A stretch of 64,000 nt of DNA from Nephrocerus scutellatus (Eukaryota > Arthropoda > Insecta > Diptera > Pipunculidae), in NCBI GenBank assembly GCA_947095585.1, contig OX352763.1:107487908-107551907 (forward strand), given 5' to 3'. Both the position numbers and the translations under genes were made by a program. Shown here one piece after another: positions 1 to 11,400 of this stretch; within the stretch, counting starts at the first letter, position 1; each line of letters starts with the position of its first letter. The notes beneath the pieces were generated by a model that made no database searches, was not told where the DNA came from, and was given only the letters and a program-made list of their open reading frames with translations.

Positions 1-1130
1 AAAAATTACTACAATTGCTATAAGAGTATTGGTAAATCGAAACACATTGGAATATATATGTAAGAATGTAAGCTATTCATGAGATTCTGTCTACAATTTG
101 GCTATAATCAAATCTACATACGATTATGGATTTATATGAGGAAAAGTTCGTATACATTTTTGTTAACCACTACAGGTATTATCGCTTAATTCAATCTAAC
201 TATTACTTGTATATAAGAATTTCTACATTACAGTCATGATATATAATACATATATGTATATACGAATTTCTACATTACAATTATGATATATAATACATAA
301 TTTTTGCTCTAAAACTTTGCTAAATATTTATAAGTTTGACTTTAACTCCACCACTATACTAAACTACCTAATGTTTATTTATTGATTACGTAGTAAAATT
401 TACCACACAAGATTATAACTTTGGTTGGAACTTTAACAAATATAAATGTTTTACATTCTATATGTGTACAGCACTACAGTAGTTGTTACAATAATTGTTG
501 ATAATATTTTGCCTACAATGACTGAATGAATGAAAATGAACGAGAAAGAACGGAATTAAATGAAAGTTTAACTTAAATTACATAAAAATAAATTGATTTT
601 TCATTTTAGATATAAGGAATGTAATGTTTTACAGTTTTTCAAAGAGAAATATAACGAAATTTACATTGGTTTTGTATGTTAAGGTAAAATGTTATTGTAC
701 AGAGGAGTTAGTAGTAAATGAATTTACTACAAATGATTGGATTTTTTTTTACATACGAATGAATTTCTAAGCTTGAATTCTGCTTTCTGTATATCAACAA
801 TTTATTTTCTAGATTTGTGTCTTATTCTTCAATTGAGTGCTTTTGCAATTTGAATATCCCAAAATGAATTTGACATAGAAACAGTCTTCTGATTCGTCAG
901 ATATTGTGGATACCTTCTGGTGGACTAAGCAACAAAGAAATCCGGAATTATCTGACCAGCACTGGGTTTTTTCTCCAGGCATTTACCTGACAGCAGATCG
1001 TAACCGCCAATATAGGATATCTAACATTGAAACTAAACTTGAGCTTGTAATGGGAGGAGTAAAAAAGTTACGGTACAGAGATTGGTAAATACCCAATTTC
1101 GGCAGCAGTCAGTGGCAAGCAGACGTTCGT
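1..1130. other. AT-rich intron DNA with a 47-bp tandem duplication
   Basis: Most of this is AT-rich intron of para with no supported gene. Positions 208-298 hold two copies of a 47-base unit containing GAATTTCTACATTA (at 217 and 264), a local tandem duplication. The 60-codon frame at 906-1088 has no recognisable match and no other support. Confidence 0.5.
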
Positions 1131-1139
1131 TATATAGCG

Positions 1140-2430
1140 ACTAAAATTTTAAAGACGTGAATACAGATGGGACTGCAAGTGTATAATAAGAAGCCGAACG
1201 CATCCGCCCATACAAAAACAAACCGAAGAACCCGTAAAAAAAGTCTAGTCAAAAATGTCAAGACAGAATTGGAATTGGCAATCAATTCAGAAAGAACTAA
1301 AAACCGGCTAGAACTAGACAGAAATTACGCCAATCAGTTTGGAAGGAACCCAAAACCGGCCACCACGTCCACCGGACAGGGGAAGCCAGAATTAGACTTA
1401 GTAGCCAAACTAGTAGGAAGAAAGCCCAAAAAGCCTCTACCCATACCAACAGTCATCAACAGATCTTGACGAAGCCAAATAGGGTAGCAGTGAGCTAGGC
1501 AACTCTAAGCAAAGCTGGGAGAAAAAATCTAGGAATTGGTGCATAGCTCACAGCTATAAATTAGGTAATGATGAGCACTGTGAGCACCCAAAGCGCTTTG
1601 CAGAACCTTGAGTAGATTCTCGATGCGAAAGAATACCCAGACTTTATAGACTGTATACCTCATTAAAGAGCCAATATAAATTGTTAGTCATTCCAAGGAA
1701 CGTAAATAGGAGCAGATTCTGCCAGTGCGTAAGCGGCACTGATCATCTTTAAAACTAGAGAACAGGGAAACAACGCAAAAAATAGGTTCCAGCTGTTAAA
1801 AGTGGGAAAAAGTTTAGTAAAACAGCAAAAAAAACAGCAAATCCTTAACCTTGAATGCAACACAAACTGTGCCGCATATACGGAGACGCAGAATAAAGAA
1901 GCTGAAAATCTCAGGGAACTATCTAGCCGGCCTTTAGTAGCTGTAAAAGGAAGCAGATATGCACATAAAACCACTGGGAAAAGTCTCTGGCAGGAATTCC
2001 GAAAACTCTATAACGAAGTTGATAAAGTTATGAAGCCACAAAAAGAAGGAGCAGTAAGAGAGAAAAGTCTTTGGCCGGTTTTTAAGAAAGTTGACAAAGT
2101 CAAGTCGCGTTATGAACCATATATGGAAGACTAAAACCATTTATACCACATATACCACCGTATGTGAATCCACTAAGCTCTATAAGTATAGAACACAAAT
2201 GGAAGGTAAGCTTAGTCTGGCCCATTGGCATAATATCCCAGGGCTTAGACAATCCAAACGATTAATCAGGCCCTTTTCCTATAAGGAAATCCTTGATCTA
2301 GACAAGGATAGTATTGGAAAGTTAGTGAGCTTTCTCACAGTTGACTATGGCTTGCACTACACCTTATCAAAATTAGTCTAGGCTCAGACATGGAATGTAG
2401 GTTCTGCTCGGAGGATGATGAATTGATCTG
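1140..2430 (+). mobile_element. RNase-H-class (LOA/I-like) LINE fragment: possible ORF1 piece plus 3' tail
   Basis: The 3' part (about 2200-2420) encodes NIPGLRQSKRLIRPFSYKEI and FLTVDYGLHY, followed in another frame by a Cys-containing C-terminal motif. The same tail recurs at 50220-50350 and 51680-51900, next to LINE reverse-transcriptase and RNase H pieces. The upstream frames at 1167-1469 and 1802-2134 are Lys/Arg-rich (RTRKKSLVKNVK; GKSLWQEFRKLY) and could be remains of the first ORF, but this is inference. The reverse transcriptase itself is missing, so this would be an internally deleted copy. It lies antisense to para. Confidence 0.5.
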
Positions 2431-3410
2431 GACAAGGAGACGTATTTACCATAAGGCAATATGTTCGTCGGCAGATCTGCGAAGCTCCGTCACTCTGTCG
2501 CAGTATCAGCCACTTGGGCTAGGGTTGTCTAAAAAAAAAAGATAGGACACAATTGATAACCGAGTAGTTGGTTTGATTCTTCGGTATACCGAATTACTTT
2601 TTTTTAGCCGAATGTCTTTATAGCTGCAGCACCACAAAGCCACATTGAAAACAACAACTTGTTCATATAAGTGGGAATTATAATTCCCAAGTGGTTATCA
2701 TTATCACTTATCGGCGGCTATAAATGGCAAGTAAAATTACCCAAAAGATGAAGAGACTTCTGGTCAAACTCTTCTGACTTGGCCAGCGGCCAAGTGTCTC
2801 CATTCTACTAAATATCAAAGCCGGTTCAAATTTTTTTGGTGAAATTTGCTGGAATTCAGCCACTGTGACAATCACAGTGGACCCAGGACGCACCGTTTTT
2901 CCATGGTGTATCCATATTAGGATTAGGAGACGTATTTTCCATAAGGAAAAACTGCGAAACTCTCCCACTCTGTCGCAGTATCAGCCACTTGGGCTCGGGT
3001 TGTCTACAAAAACAGAAACAAAAGATATATAAAGGTAAGACACAAATGATAACCGTGTAGTTGATTTGATTCTTCGGTATACCGAATGCCTTTATAGCTG
3101 CAGCACCACACAGCCAGATTGAAAACAACAACTTGTTCATATAAGTAGCAATTATAATTCCCAAATGGTTATCATTATCACTTATCGGCGGCTAAAATGG
3201 CAAGTAAAATTACCCAAAAGATGAAGAGACTTCTTTCTGGTCAAACTCTTCTAAAAAGGCCCAGCGGCAAAATGTCTCCGATGCTAACCCCATTTCGACT
3301 CAATTCTACCAAACAACAAAGCCAGTTCAAATTTTTTGGTGTACTGTGACAATCACAGTGGTCACAAATCGCACCGTTTTTCCGTAGTGTATCAATATAT
3401 TTTCGATTCA
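2431..3410. repeat. 490-bp tandem duplication at the LINE 3' end
   Basis: Two copies of a unit of about 490 bases lie head to tail: 2431-2920 and 2921-3410. Matching landmarks are GAGACGTATTT (2438 and 2928), CTGTCGCAGTATCAGCCACT, GATTCTTCGGTATACCGAAT, CACTTATCGGCGGCTA and ACTGTGACAATCACAGTG. Short insertions and deletions separate the copies. The unit begins just inside the LINE tail, so it probably represents that element's 3' region, duplicated. It has no coding potential. Confidence 0.8.
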
Positions 3411-3516
3411 CTAACTGTGCACCACTGTACCACTATCAACACAACGTATTTGTTTTGATGCAACTGAGAAGGACAATGTGAAGACCGCCGGGACTATCCG
3501 GGAAACAAACAATTGA

Positions 3517-3786
3517 ACGTCTGGAGAAAATATTTTAGTCAACATTTATGCACTTTATGATATTACTGAGCCAGCAAGGCAAAGAAACGCAAGGATTGCC
3601 GACAATTTAAGTCAGGTCAAAAATTGTCCCTATCTCTATGACCAGTTTGTGGCGATTTTGAGGCAAGGAGTTTGGCCTGCATTCCTCGAAGATTACTTTG
3701 ACCCTAGAACTGAAGCTGAAAGACCATTAGCTGTGTTGTTACTTCAGACATGTGTAAAAACGTTCCCTATAATTCTCGGCGATTAA
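3517..3786 (+). pseudogene. Orphan coding-like frame without a start codon
   Basis: An 89-codon open stretch between stops at 3514 and 3784 reads like a real protein: ALYDITEPARQRNARIADNL, then QVKNCPYLYDQFVAILRQGV, then WPAFLEDYFDPRTEAERPLA. The codon and residue balance is unlike the surrounding AT-rich intron. It has no ATG. A plausible 5' continuation in another frame (RRDYPGNKQLNVWRKYFSQH, from 3483) suggests a single frameshift. I do not recognise the family. It could be part of a processed pseudogene, a transposon gag-like ORF, or an exon of an unknown gene. Confidence 0.45.
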
Positions 3787-4730
3787 GCAAATTTTGAGCT
3801 TCGTCAATAAGCAAATTATCACATTTGGGTAAGTTAGCAAACCGATGCTTCAATGGAGATCGCTGATAGCCTCAGTAAAGTGACGTTTAGTACGTATTTT
3901 GAAACTGCAATAAAAAAACAAAAACAAGACAATATCTAGACACATAAATTGTTGACATGTATTAGCGTAGCTTTATTCTAGCTTGTGAAGAAAAGTGTAT
4001 ACATGTACGAGTATGTGAGAAACTTGAATTTTATATTCATTACTTTATGGGAGATACATATTCGGGTATCGTATCGAGTTAATGTTATCATATCATTACA
4101 AAATGAATTTGAAAGTCTGCCAAATTAAATGAACGAATATGAACGTAATGTGTACTAAGTTTTGCAACAAAATTTTACACAAAATACCACACTAATAGTT
4201 ATTTGTTACTTTATGGCATTTATATACTTTGGAGGTATGATTTTTATCAACAAAATATCTTTCAGTACAATTACGAGTTAATAAAAAGCAGTTTACCTTG
4301 GTAGGAAGAAATTGTATGTAAATTGTAAATTGTATAGTAAATGCAAAGATATTCAATATGTTTCTCTTTCTGTTCGAAAATTAAATTATACAATAAATAT
4401 TAGAGGTAAAAAAATCATCAATACGTTATAGATTATTAGTAGTAGTAGGTAGTAGTAAAATCTTCAAAAGTAAAATGTAAATTAAAAATATTGAGTTTTC
4501 TGCAGGGTTTGTTTGGCATTGCATTGTAGAACAATGGAAAGAAACTAAATTTACGAGTATACCTAATAAGATATAGTATAGCAAGAAAAAACTAAATAAA
4601 ATAAAAAATATTAATTAAATAATAAATAATATTGTATTGAAGATAAATTACTTTTTTGCAAAGATATAGCAATATAGGATATTGTTAAAGAGAAATTAAT
4701 TAATTGTTATTTTAAGTTTCTTGTACTCAC
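3787..4730. other. AT-rich intron of para
   Basis: Intron 3' of exon 3 in the direction of transcription. It is AT-rich with poly-A and poly-T runs. No gene, repeat family or regulatory element can be supported beyond the donor at 4725-4730. Confidence 0.6.
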
Positions 4731-4936
4731 TCAGTTGATTCGACCGTTGGTGTTGTCGGCATTATCATCAATATACAGTTAGTAAGAATAGTTGTAATAA
4801 TGAATAACGAAAATAACGGATGTACTAAAATGTAAATGGCTACACGACGTATCGGATTAAATGGATCGAGCAACCAAAATGCCTTAGATGCAGAAAAGCG
4901 AAAAATATCTTTTCCTCTACTTATCACTACAAATGT
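4731..4936 (-). CDS. para: para coding exon 3 (start of domain I, segment S1)
   Basis: The exon has 206 bases: 68 codons plus GA of a Glu codon (phase 2 donor). It begins [20 protein letters not shown], then [17 protein letters not shown], then the hydrophobic S1 helix [19 protein letters not shown], and ends TTPTVEST. The acceptor is a TTTCTTTCTTTCTTTGCAG tract at 4937-4955; the donor is GTGAGT at 4725-4730. The sequence is almost identical to fly para over S1 and the segment before it. The next expected residues (VIFTGIYTFES) are not in the window, so the following exon lies below position 1. Confidence is high because of length, identity and splice phase. Confidence 0.94.
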
Positions 4937-6530
4937 CTGCAAAGAAAGAAAGAAAGAAATAGAAAAGGATTGGATAAGATGTTAATAAACGATATAATTT
5001 TGAAAGTTTAAGTTAATAAAATTGACAGTTTCGAATAAATGGTGTAAAAACTTTTAATTTGCAAATAACTGAAATTGAAATTGAAGACAAAAACACTAAT
5101 CGACAATAAGGCAATACCCAATCTACACAATCAGTAGACCAATTGCCAATGTATTGCCAACTTATTTGTAAAGATTGGGTTACATAGTCCCAACAACGAC
5201 CGATGTCCCTTTGTTAGACCTCCACTAGTCTTGGCTATTGCGCCTTTGACTTTAACCTTTAGGCAGTTTCCTGCACCCAAGATGGGATTCCAATATATCT
5301 TTAAGAGCTGAAAGAGAATGTTCCAGTACCTAAGGCTCGCAAGACCAATAAAACAAAAGAACGTTCAGTTCAACTGCCAAGATCGTAGTCATCTTTATTT
5401 TGAAATCGGGTTCTTATTTATAATCCGAAGACTCTAATACATGTGAATAATACAATGCGAATATCTATTAATACATAAAATTACTACTATACTAATATAT
5501 ACCAATGTACACAAGTCTGTCTCGCTTCTGACCAATAATCCACATTGTATTGTGCCTTGTCAGCATTTTTGCATTAGTACTTTGGGAAATAGTCCGCATA
5601 CTATGAGCTTTCGGTCGTTTACCTATTTTGCTGATGTGACATATTCATTACCATAAGCAAACGACCTAATTTATATATCCGTACTTTTATTGCATCCTCA
5701 ATCAGCAAAATGCGTTGTGAAAGTAAATGATCGACAGCGTTTAACGACCAGTGATCGCTTATCTATTATGCTTAATAAGCCATGTCATAAACAGACGTCC
5801 GCTGATCGCGCCTCGTTGCGTTATAATTACTTTGTATTTGTTTTGTGGTTCTCATATGCAGAAGGCATTGCGAGGATTACTTTGTATTAGTTGTAATGGT
5901 TTGGAAATTGGGACGCCCTTATTAATATTCGGGAGCATTACCTGTAGAGCGATTTTGTTCATAAAATGTGAGTGAAAGTTAGAGACATTCGTATACGTAG
6001 ATGGTGTATATAATATACACTTCTATATTTGTTTTGTGTCATTTTTTTCATTGTGTTTGTGTCTTTTGGAAAACAAAAGCATTTACCACTACTTTAAAAT
6101 TTAAACTTTAACCCTCACGGTCTCACTCTCCGTTTCCGAACAAAATAAAAACAATAATTGGTGTATGAAAGACGTTAGCCTTTTCAGTAATAAATCTGTC
6201 AAACCAAAATAAGACTGGTGCTGCAAAGAGGCATCGAGGATTAGAGAGATATGCTTTTGGTTATATAAAGCAAATCCAAAAGGAACATTTAGACGATCCA
6301 GAAAAAATTTCAGTGTTCATCTTTGGCAATTCCAATTCGCCGGTGAACAAAAAAGAAGGCAAAAATACAACGTATTCCCAAAGGTAGAAAACATTTTCGG
6401 TCGTTTTCAATTCCAACGCCTAAAGTTGGACAACAACTTTGCAAGGCATTATATACGAGCTGTACGGCTAAAGAACGAATCTCTGAGCTTAATTGTAGGT
6501 CCAAAACATGGACTTGAGCGTAAACTGATG
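4937..6530. other. Intron between para exons 2 and 3, no recognised element
   Basis: The exon 3 acceptor has a CTTT-type pyrimidine tract, visible as GAAA repeats on the plus strand at 4941-4960. The rest is mixed intron DNA. Short frames at 5690-5975 and 6310-6504 have no recognisable motifs and are probably chance. Confidence 0.5.
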
Positions 6531-6539
6531 AGCATTTAA

Positions 6540-7965
6540 AGCACCAAGAGTATTGCGGTTTAATTCAAGGAGAGGTGGCATGCAACTGGCTATTTCTTTT
6601 AAGCATACTTGGTGGTGGAGCGATAAGTCGGCTCATAAAGCCCCGGAATCACAGCGGATTAAAAAAGGTGGCCCCTCATTAAACCAAGCAATTCATTAAA
6701 TAATAGGTGCAAGTATGGGCGGAAGAAGCTATGCTAGAAGACTGGCGAAGAGGCATCCTGTGCCCCATACATAAGAAGGAAGATATCACAAAATGCAGCA
6801 ATTATCATGGTATAACGTTGTTGAGCACCGCGTACAAGATTTTTTCCCCTATCCTTCAAGAAAAGTCATCATTTTCAATACCAGTGTGGCTCATCCCAGG
6901 CAAATCAACAACTGATCAGATTTACACCCTTATTATGGCAGGTGATGGAAAAATGTCTAGAGTTTCAAAACTCACTACACCATCCTTTCATAGACTTTAA
7001 AGCCGCCTATGATAGCATAGCCAGAGTGAAAGTTTATAAAGCCATGAGAGAATACGGCATCCCAAATTGAAATGACTATGTAGGTTGAACATGACCAATG
7101 CTATAAGCCAAGTTAAAATATCCGGATCACTATCAAGCCCATTCAAAATCTTTAACGGGCTCTGACAAGGGATGGACTGGCCTGCTGTACAGGAAACTTT
7201 CATCCAGATTGAGCAGGCGGTACGAAATCTGGGCTGCACATAAATAAGGCCACGTCTGCGAGTAGAAGATCCAACATTGGTCCCTTAATTCAAATAGTGG
7301 AGCGCGAATTTGAAGTAGTGCAATCCTTTAACTATCTCGGGTCAACTGTAGGAGCCGATTACAGCATCGAACAAGATATACGCGCACGGTTGCTTAAAGC
7401 CAACAAAGCTGTAGTCTGTCAAGAATCTTCAAGTCCAGGACCTTAACCATAACATCCAAGTTGCTGGTATATAAGACAATGGTCATACCAGTACTTACAC
7501 ATGGATCCGAGATTTGGTTGCTTAGCTAAAACCATTCTGATCTCTTAGACCCGTTTGAGAGAAAAGTCTTACGGAGAATTGTTGGCCCCGTATGTGAGGA
7601 AGGACAATTCCGGTGACTCTATATTGCTGAGATCTACGAGTGTTGCGTTACCGCAATGTAGACATCGTGGAGAAAATTAAAATTAATATTACGAAAACTA
7701 CCGGTAAGCGTGCGGGTAGGTGGGTAGGACATATTGCTCGCATGATCGAAGGGGATCTTGCTCGGAAAGTCCTTTGCGGTAATGTTTATGTAACATGACA
7801 GCGAGGCCGGCCAAGCCTACGCTGGAAGGATGGCGTACAGCAGGACGTCTAGAGCTTAGGTATCAAAACTGGATGACATCAGCTCAAAATCGGGACCGGT
7901 GGAGAGACTATTTGTGGGAAGCCAGGGCTGGACCTTGGTTGTAGAGCCAACAACGATGATGGTTA
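6540..7965 (+). mobile_element. RTE-like LINE fragment (reverse transcriptase to C-terminus), decayed
   Basis: This is an old non-LTR retrotransposon copy. Readable blocks in order are EEAMLEDWRRGILCPIHKKE and CSNYHGITLLSTAYKIF (RT motifs 0-1, 6720-6850), GKSTTDQIYTL (6900), AISQVKISGSLSSPFKIFNG (7100), the tail motif GRWVGHIARMIEGDLARKVL (7705-7780), RGRPSLRWKDGVQQDV (7803-7850) and the end AGPWL before the stop near 7944. Frameshifts and stops separate them. The YxDD catalytic motif region is deleted. Assignment to the RTE clade is from the overall pattern and is moderately sure. Orientation is antisense to para. Confidence 0.75.
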
Positions 7966-8345
7966 TTCACCCTTTGAGAGACACTGGAAATATGTCTACT
8001 GTTCCGAAACTCAATACATTGTCTGTTTGTAGACTTTAAGGACACCTATGGTAATGGGCGCCGTGGCTGTAGTGATTAGTGCGTTGGACTTCTGAGTAGG
8101 GTGTTCCACGTTCAAATCCCAGAAACACTAGAAGTATTTTTCATGGTCCCACCTCTCGCTAATGTTCTGACAAACGTCCGAGAGTAATACGGAAAGCTTC
8201 TTAATTCGACTTTCGGATAAGACACTAAATTGTAGGTTCCTTCCATTTGTGTGCAAAAATAAAACACGCCCGAGAAACTAGGCCTTCTCACGACCATTAT
8301 TATTATGACAGCATAGCCAAAGTAGAAATTTATAAAACTACTACA
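7966..8345 (+). mobile_element. Second RTE-like LINE fragment, split by a SINE
   Basis: Immediately after the previous copy, 7970-8050 repeats the RT segment around VSKL and the DFKAAYDS block (gactttaaggacacctatg). It is then interrupted by a SINE at 8055-8306. It resumes at 8307 with DSIAKVEIYK, the direct continuation of the same motif in other copies. Only about 120 bases of LINE remain. Confidence 0.65.
8055..8306 (+). mobile_element. tRNA-derived SINE (family member a), inserted in an RTE-like LINE
   Basis: The 5' end GGGCGCCGTGGCTGTAGTGA resembles a tRNA 5' half with an A box, and GTTCAAATCCCAG is a B box, the internal RNA polymerase III promoter. The body shared with other copies follows (ACCTCTCGCTAATGTTCTGA, AAATTGTAGGTTCCTTCCAT) and it ends in (ATT)n. 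The LINE frame flanking it (CCTATG / GACAGC) is interrupted at this point. Copies also lie at 13585, 19486, 23149, 37281, 40895, 55338 and 57644. Confidence 0.85.
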
Positions 8346-9165
8346 AAAGACAAACTGCACAAGATTGAGTGTAGTTGCGTGTAACCAGTTGTATCTGTGT
8401 GAATTTGTCCATGCCTAATGGTACCTAGTAATAGCTGTAACATAAAATGAGCGTTTTTGAAAGCATAGAACGAATACAAAATTGCGTGATTCACATCTAT
8501 TCTGAATTCCACACTCGTCGACATGACAAGCGTTATTACCTACAATTTTGAATTTAATCGTTTCGTCCTGTGCTATAGCAGTACAATGTTATACATGAAA
8601 GTTTGGATTGTTGTGTGGTTCCTTCGATATGTATAACAAATATGAACAATGCATTATTTACTTATATACTATTTCATTTTTTTTTTATTTATTGGTTGCA
8701 GTCATTGTTGCGTGTGGTTGCTATATACATTGTTTCGTAATACTTAGCGTATTTTGCATCCGCATCCATCGACCCGAAATGTAAGACCCTGCGACATGAA
8801 TTGGCATTAAAACTGGAAAAATATTATTCCGCACGAAAAACGAGCAATCAAGTCAGCTGTTGGCGTGCAAGCATTGCTCGTTCTTTGTTTCTTTAGCAAT
8901 AAAAATTAAAATTTGGAAAATGCTTTTCTTTTTATAAGTAGTGACTAAAGTAGGTGACTAGTTTCATTTAATTTTTCTCAACATTTTCCCTCGTCTATCA
9001 ACAGTCTGGTATAAAGTTTTTTTTTTTTTTTCAAAAACTCAACCTTATCTCACTTATTCACTTGGAATTCATTATATATTTAGAATATCATATGTATATA
9101 AGTCAGCAAAAGGACTTACTATTTTATAATATTTATTGGACATAGTTTTCAAAAAAAAATATAGA
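8346..9165. other. Intron DNA, no recognised element
   Basis: Mixed AT-rich intron with poly-T runs (8669-8690, 9015-9030). No supported gene. Confidence 0.5.
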
Positions 9166-11400
9166 CATTTTGACCACAAATGTATCACTTGTCATCATGA
9201 AAAAGAAAATACCACATTGGTGGAGCCAAAAGCTCAAGGAAAGAGACAGATTGGGACGCCTACAAAGCATACCTTAAAGGTTTATAAAAAAGAACTAAGA
9301 AAAGCGAAACGTTTATCTTGGAGACTCTTCTGTGGAAGACTAGAAGAGTTCTACGAGGCTTTAAGGCTTAGCAAAGTACTCTCTACCAATTCCATAATAC
9401 CTAGCTAACCAGACGGCTAGTGGACTACCTTTAAGGAAGAGTCGCTCAATCTACTCGACACCCACTTCCCAGGTAGCTCTCATGTCATATGAAACATTAA
9501 CCTTAATAGGTTAAACTCTCTATCACACATATCTCATGATCTTATTAATAGGCACAAATTGCTTTGGGCACTGCACAGTTTCAAACCATACAAATCTGCA
9601 GTACCCCTCAGCATAATGCCAGTCGAGCTCCAAAAGACCCTACCTTTCTCAAACCATACAAATCTGCAGTACCCCTCGGCATAATGCCAGCCGAACTTCA
9701 AAAGAGTTCAGATATTACCCTACTTGTCTTAGATGTAATTCTGAAAGGTTGTCTATAGAAAGGTTTATGCATAGAAATGAAAGTGATTTTCATACCCAAA
9801 CCTCACGTCAGTCCAAATGATCTCAGACCTATCAGTCTGTCATCATTCCTTTTAAAAGCCTTAGAAAGACTGATTGATATCCATTTATGCAATAGTATAG
9901 ATAAATGACTTTTGTCTAATGATCGACATGTTTATTGTAAAGGCAAATCTGTAGAAACAGCTGTACATACGTTAGTAAGTATATTGAATATTCACTTCAC
10001 TATAAGGAGTATACAATGGTAGCATTTCTGGATATTGAAGGCGCTTTTAACAACGTCAACAAATCGGTGATCGCAGCTGCACTGTCGGTCGTGAAGGTAG
10101 ACGACTTACTTGGCGAACTAATTAACATCCTGCTTACAAATCGTATCATTAATTTAATGGGTGAGGCTTCTGCCAATAGATCTGTCTGCAAAGGAACGCC
10201 GCAAGTAGAGCTCTATCCCCCATTCTAAGGAATTTATTGGTAAACGAGCTGGAGTTATATAACAAAAATGGAGGACTGCATAGTGATCGCCTATGCGGAT
10301 GACGCTGCTATTACCGTTTCAGGAAAACACCTTAATACCCTGAAAGAGCTTTTACTGAATGCACTTAACAAGCTAACTAGATAGGCAGATCGTTATGGTC
10401 TGGCAGTATACCCCACAAAAAAGAACATGTCCTCTTCACTAGAAAACATAAAACACCACCCTCTATAAAGGGCACAAGCTTATCCTACTCTGATAAAGCT
10501 AAATATCTGTGTCTCATTATGAACAGAAAGCTAAGCTGGGAAGCTAATATACAAAAAAGACTTCGTAAAGCCAGAGTGTGACACTCTTCTCCTGTAAAAA
10601 AAACCATCGCTAACAAATGGGGTCTACAACCCCATATCAATCATTGGCTTTATATTTCGGTAATTAGACCTACAATTCTGTACGGTGTGGTTGTCTGGTG
10701 AACTGCCTTAGACAAAGCAATAAATCACGACAAACTAAGCAAAGTCCAAAGATCGGCTTGTTTATGTATGAGCGGAGCTCTTCGGACCACCCCCTCCGTT
10801 GAACTAGTTATGCTGTTCAACCTAACACCACTCGACATCTTCAGCAGATAAGTTGCTGCTAGCGCGGATATTCGCATCAACACAACCTCTAAGTGGATAA
10901 GAAATAAATTCGGACACTCCTCTTTTCTGAATTCATTCAGAGCTCTACCAGGAGATATAGACTACACCACTCCGCAACTACATTTCAACAACAACTTCCA
11001 GGTCACCATCCCCTCCAGATCAATCTGGGAAGAAGTTGCTAACTCGGAAGATGAATCAATCAGTTTTTATACTGACGGCTCAAAAACTGATGATGGTGTA
11101 GGCGGAGGTATTTTCTCAAAAAGGCTTTTTGTCTTCCTAATCACTGCAGTGTTGTTCAAGTAGAAATCATAGCGATTAAAGAAGTCCTGTTTTGGATGAA
11201 GAGAAACATCATATGCACTAAGGATATCCGCATCTTCTCGGATAGTCAAGCAGCTTTAATACCCCTAGAATCAGTTTCTACGAACTCTATTGTAGCCCTA
11301 GGGTGCCGATCATCTCTCAAGAAGATGACGAAGCAGTTCAACATTCATCTGTATTGGGTGCCGGTGAAATTCTGGTGAACTGGATGAACCAATGACCGAG
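9166..11400 (+). mobile_element. RNase-H-class (LOA/I-like) LINE, long decayed copy
   Basis: Order of remains: linker between endonuclease and RT (ELRKAKRLSWRLFCGRLEEF, 9290-9350; DTHFPGSSHV, 9460); RT start (KPYKSA..GIMPAELQKS, 9585-9710; LRPISLSSF near 9825; KGKSVETAVHTLV near 9945); RT core MVAFLDIEGAFNNVNKSVI (10016) and KGTPQ (10190); VIAYADDAAITVS (10285), the catalytic YADD; a thumb region with VWW-like sequence near 10690; RNase H start FYTDGSKTDDGVGGGIFS (11068-11121) and FSDSQAALIPLESV (11237-11280). Stops and frameshifts are frequent. It is 5' truncated and antisense to para. The clade assignment is tentative. Confidence 0.8.
9581..9716 (+). repeat. 68-bp tandem duplication inside the LINE
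   Basis: Two adjacent copies of a 68-base unit starting TCAAACCATACAAATCTGCA at 9581 and 9649 differ at a few positions (for example CCTCAGCAT versus CCTCGGCAT). The unit encodes the KPYKSA...GIMPAELQK segment at the start of the RT, so this LINE copy has that segment twice. Confidence 0.85.

Noticed and set aside
906..1088. 60-codon frame with ATG-less start near LINE debris
   Set aside because: No recognisable motif and no continuity with neighbouring frames.
8056..8125. tRNA-like sequence with A and B boxes
   Set aside because: The cloverleaf stems do not pair well and the sequence continues into a SINE body, so it is not a functional tRNA gene.
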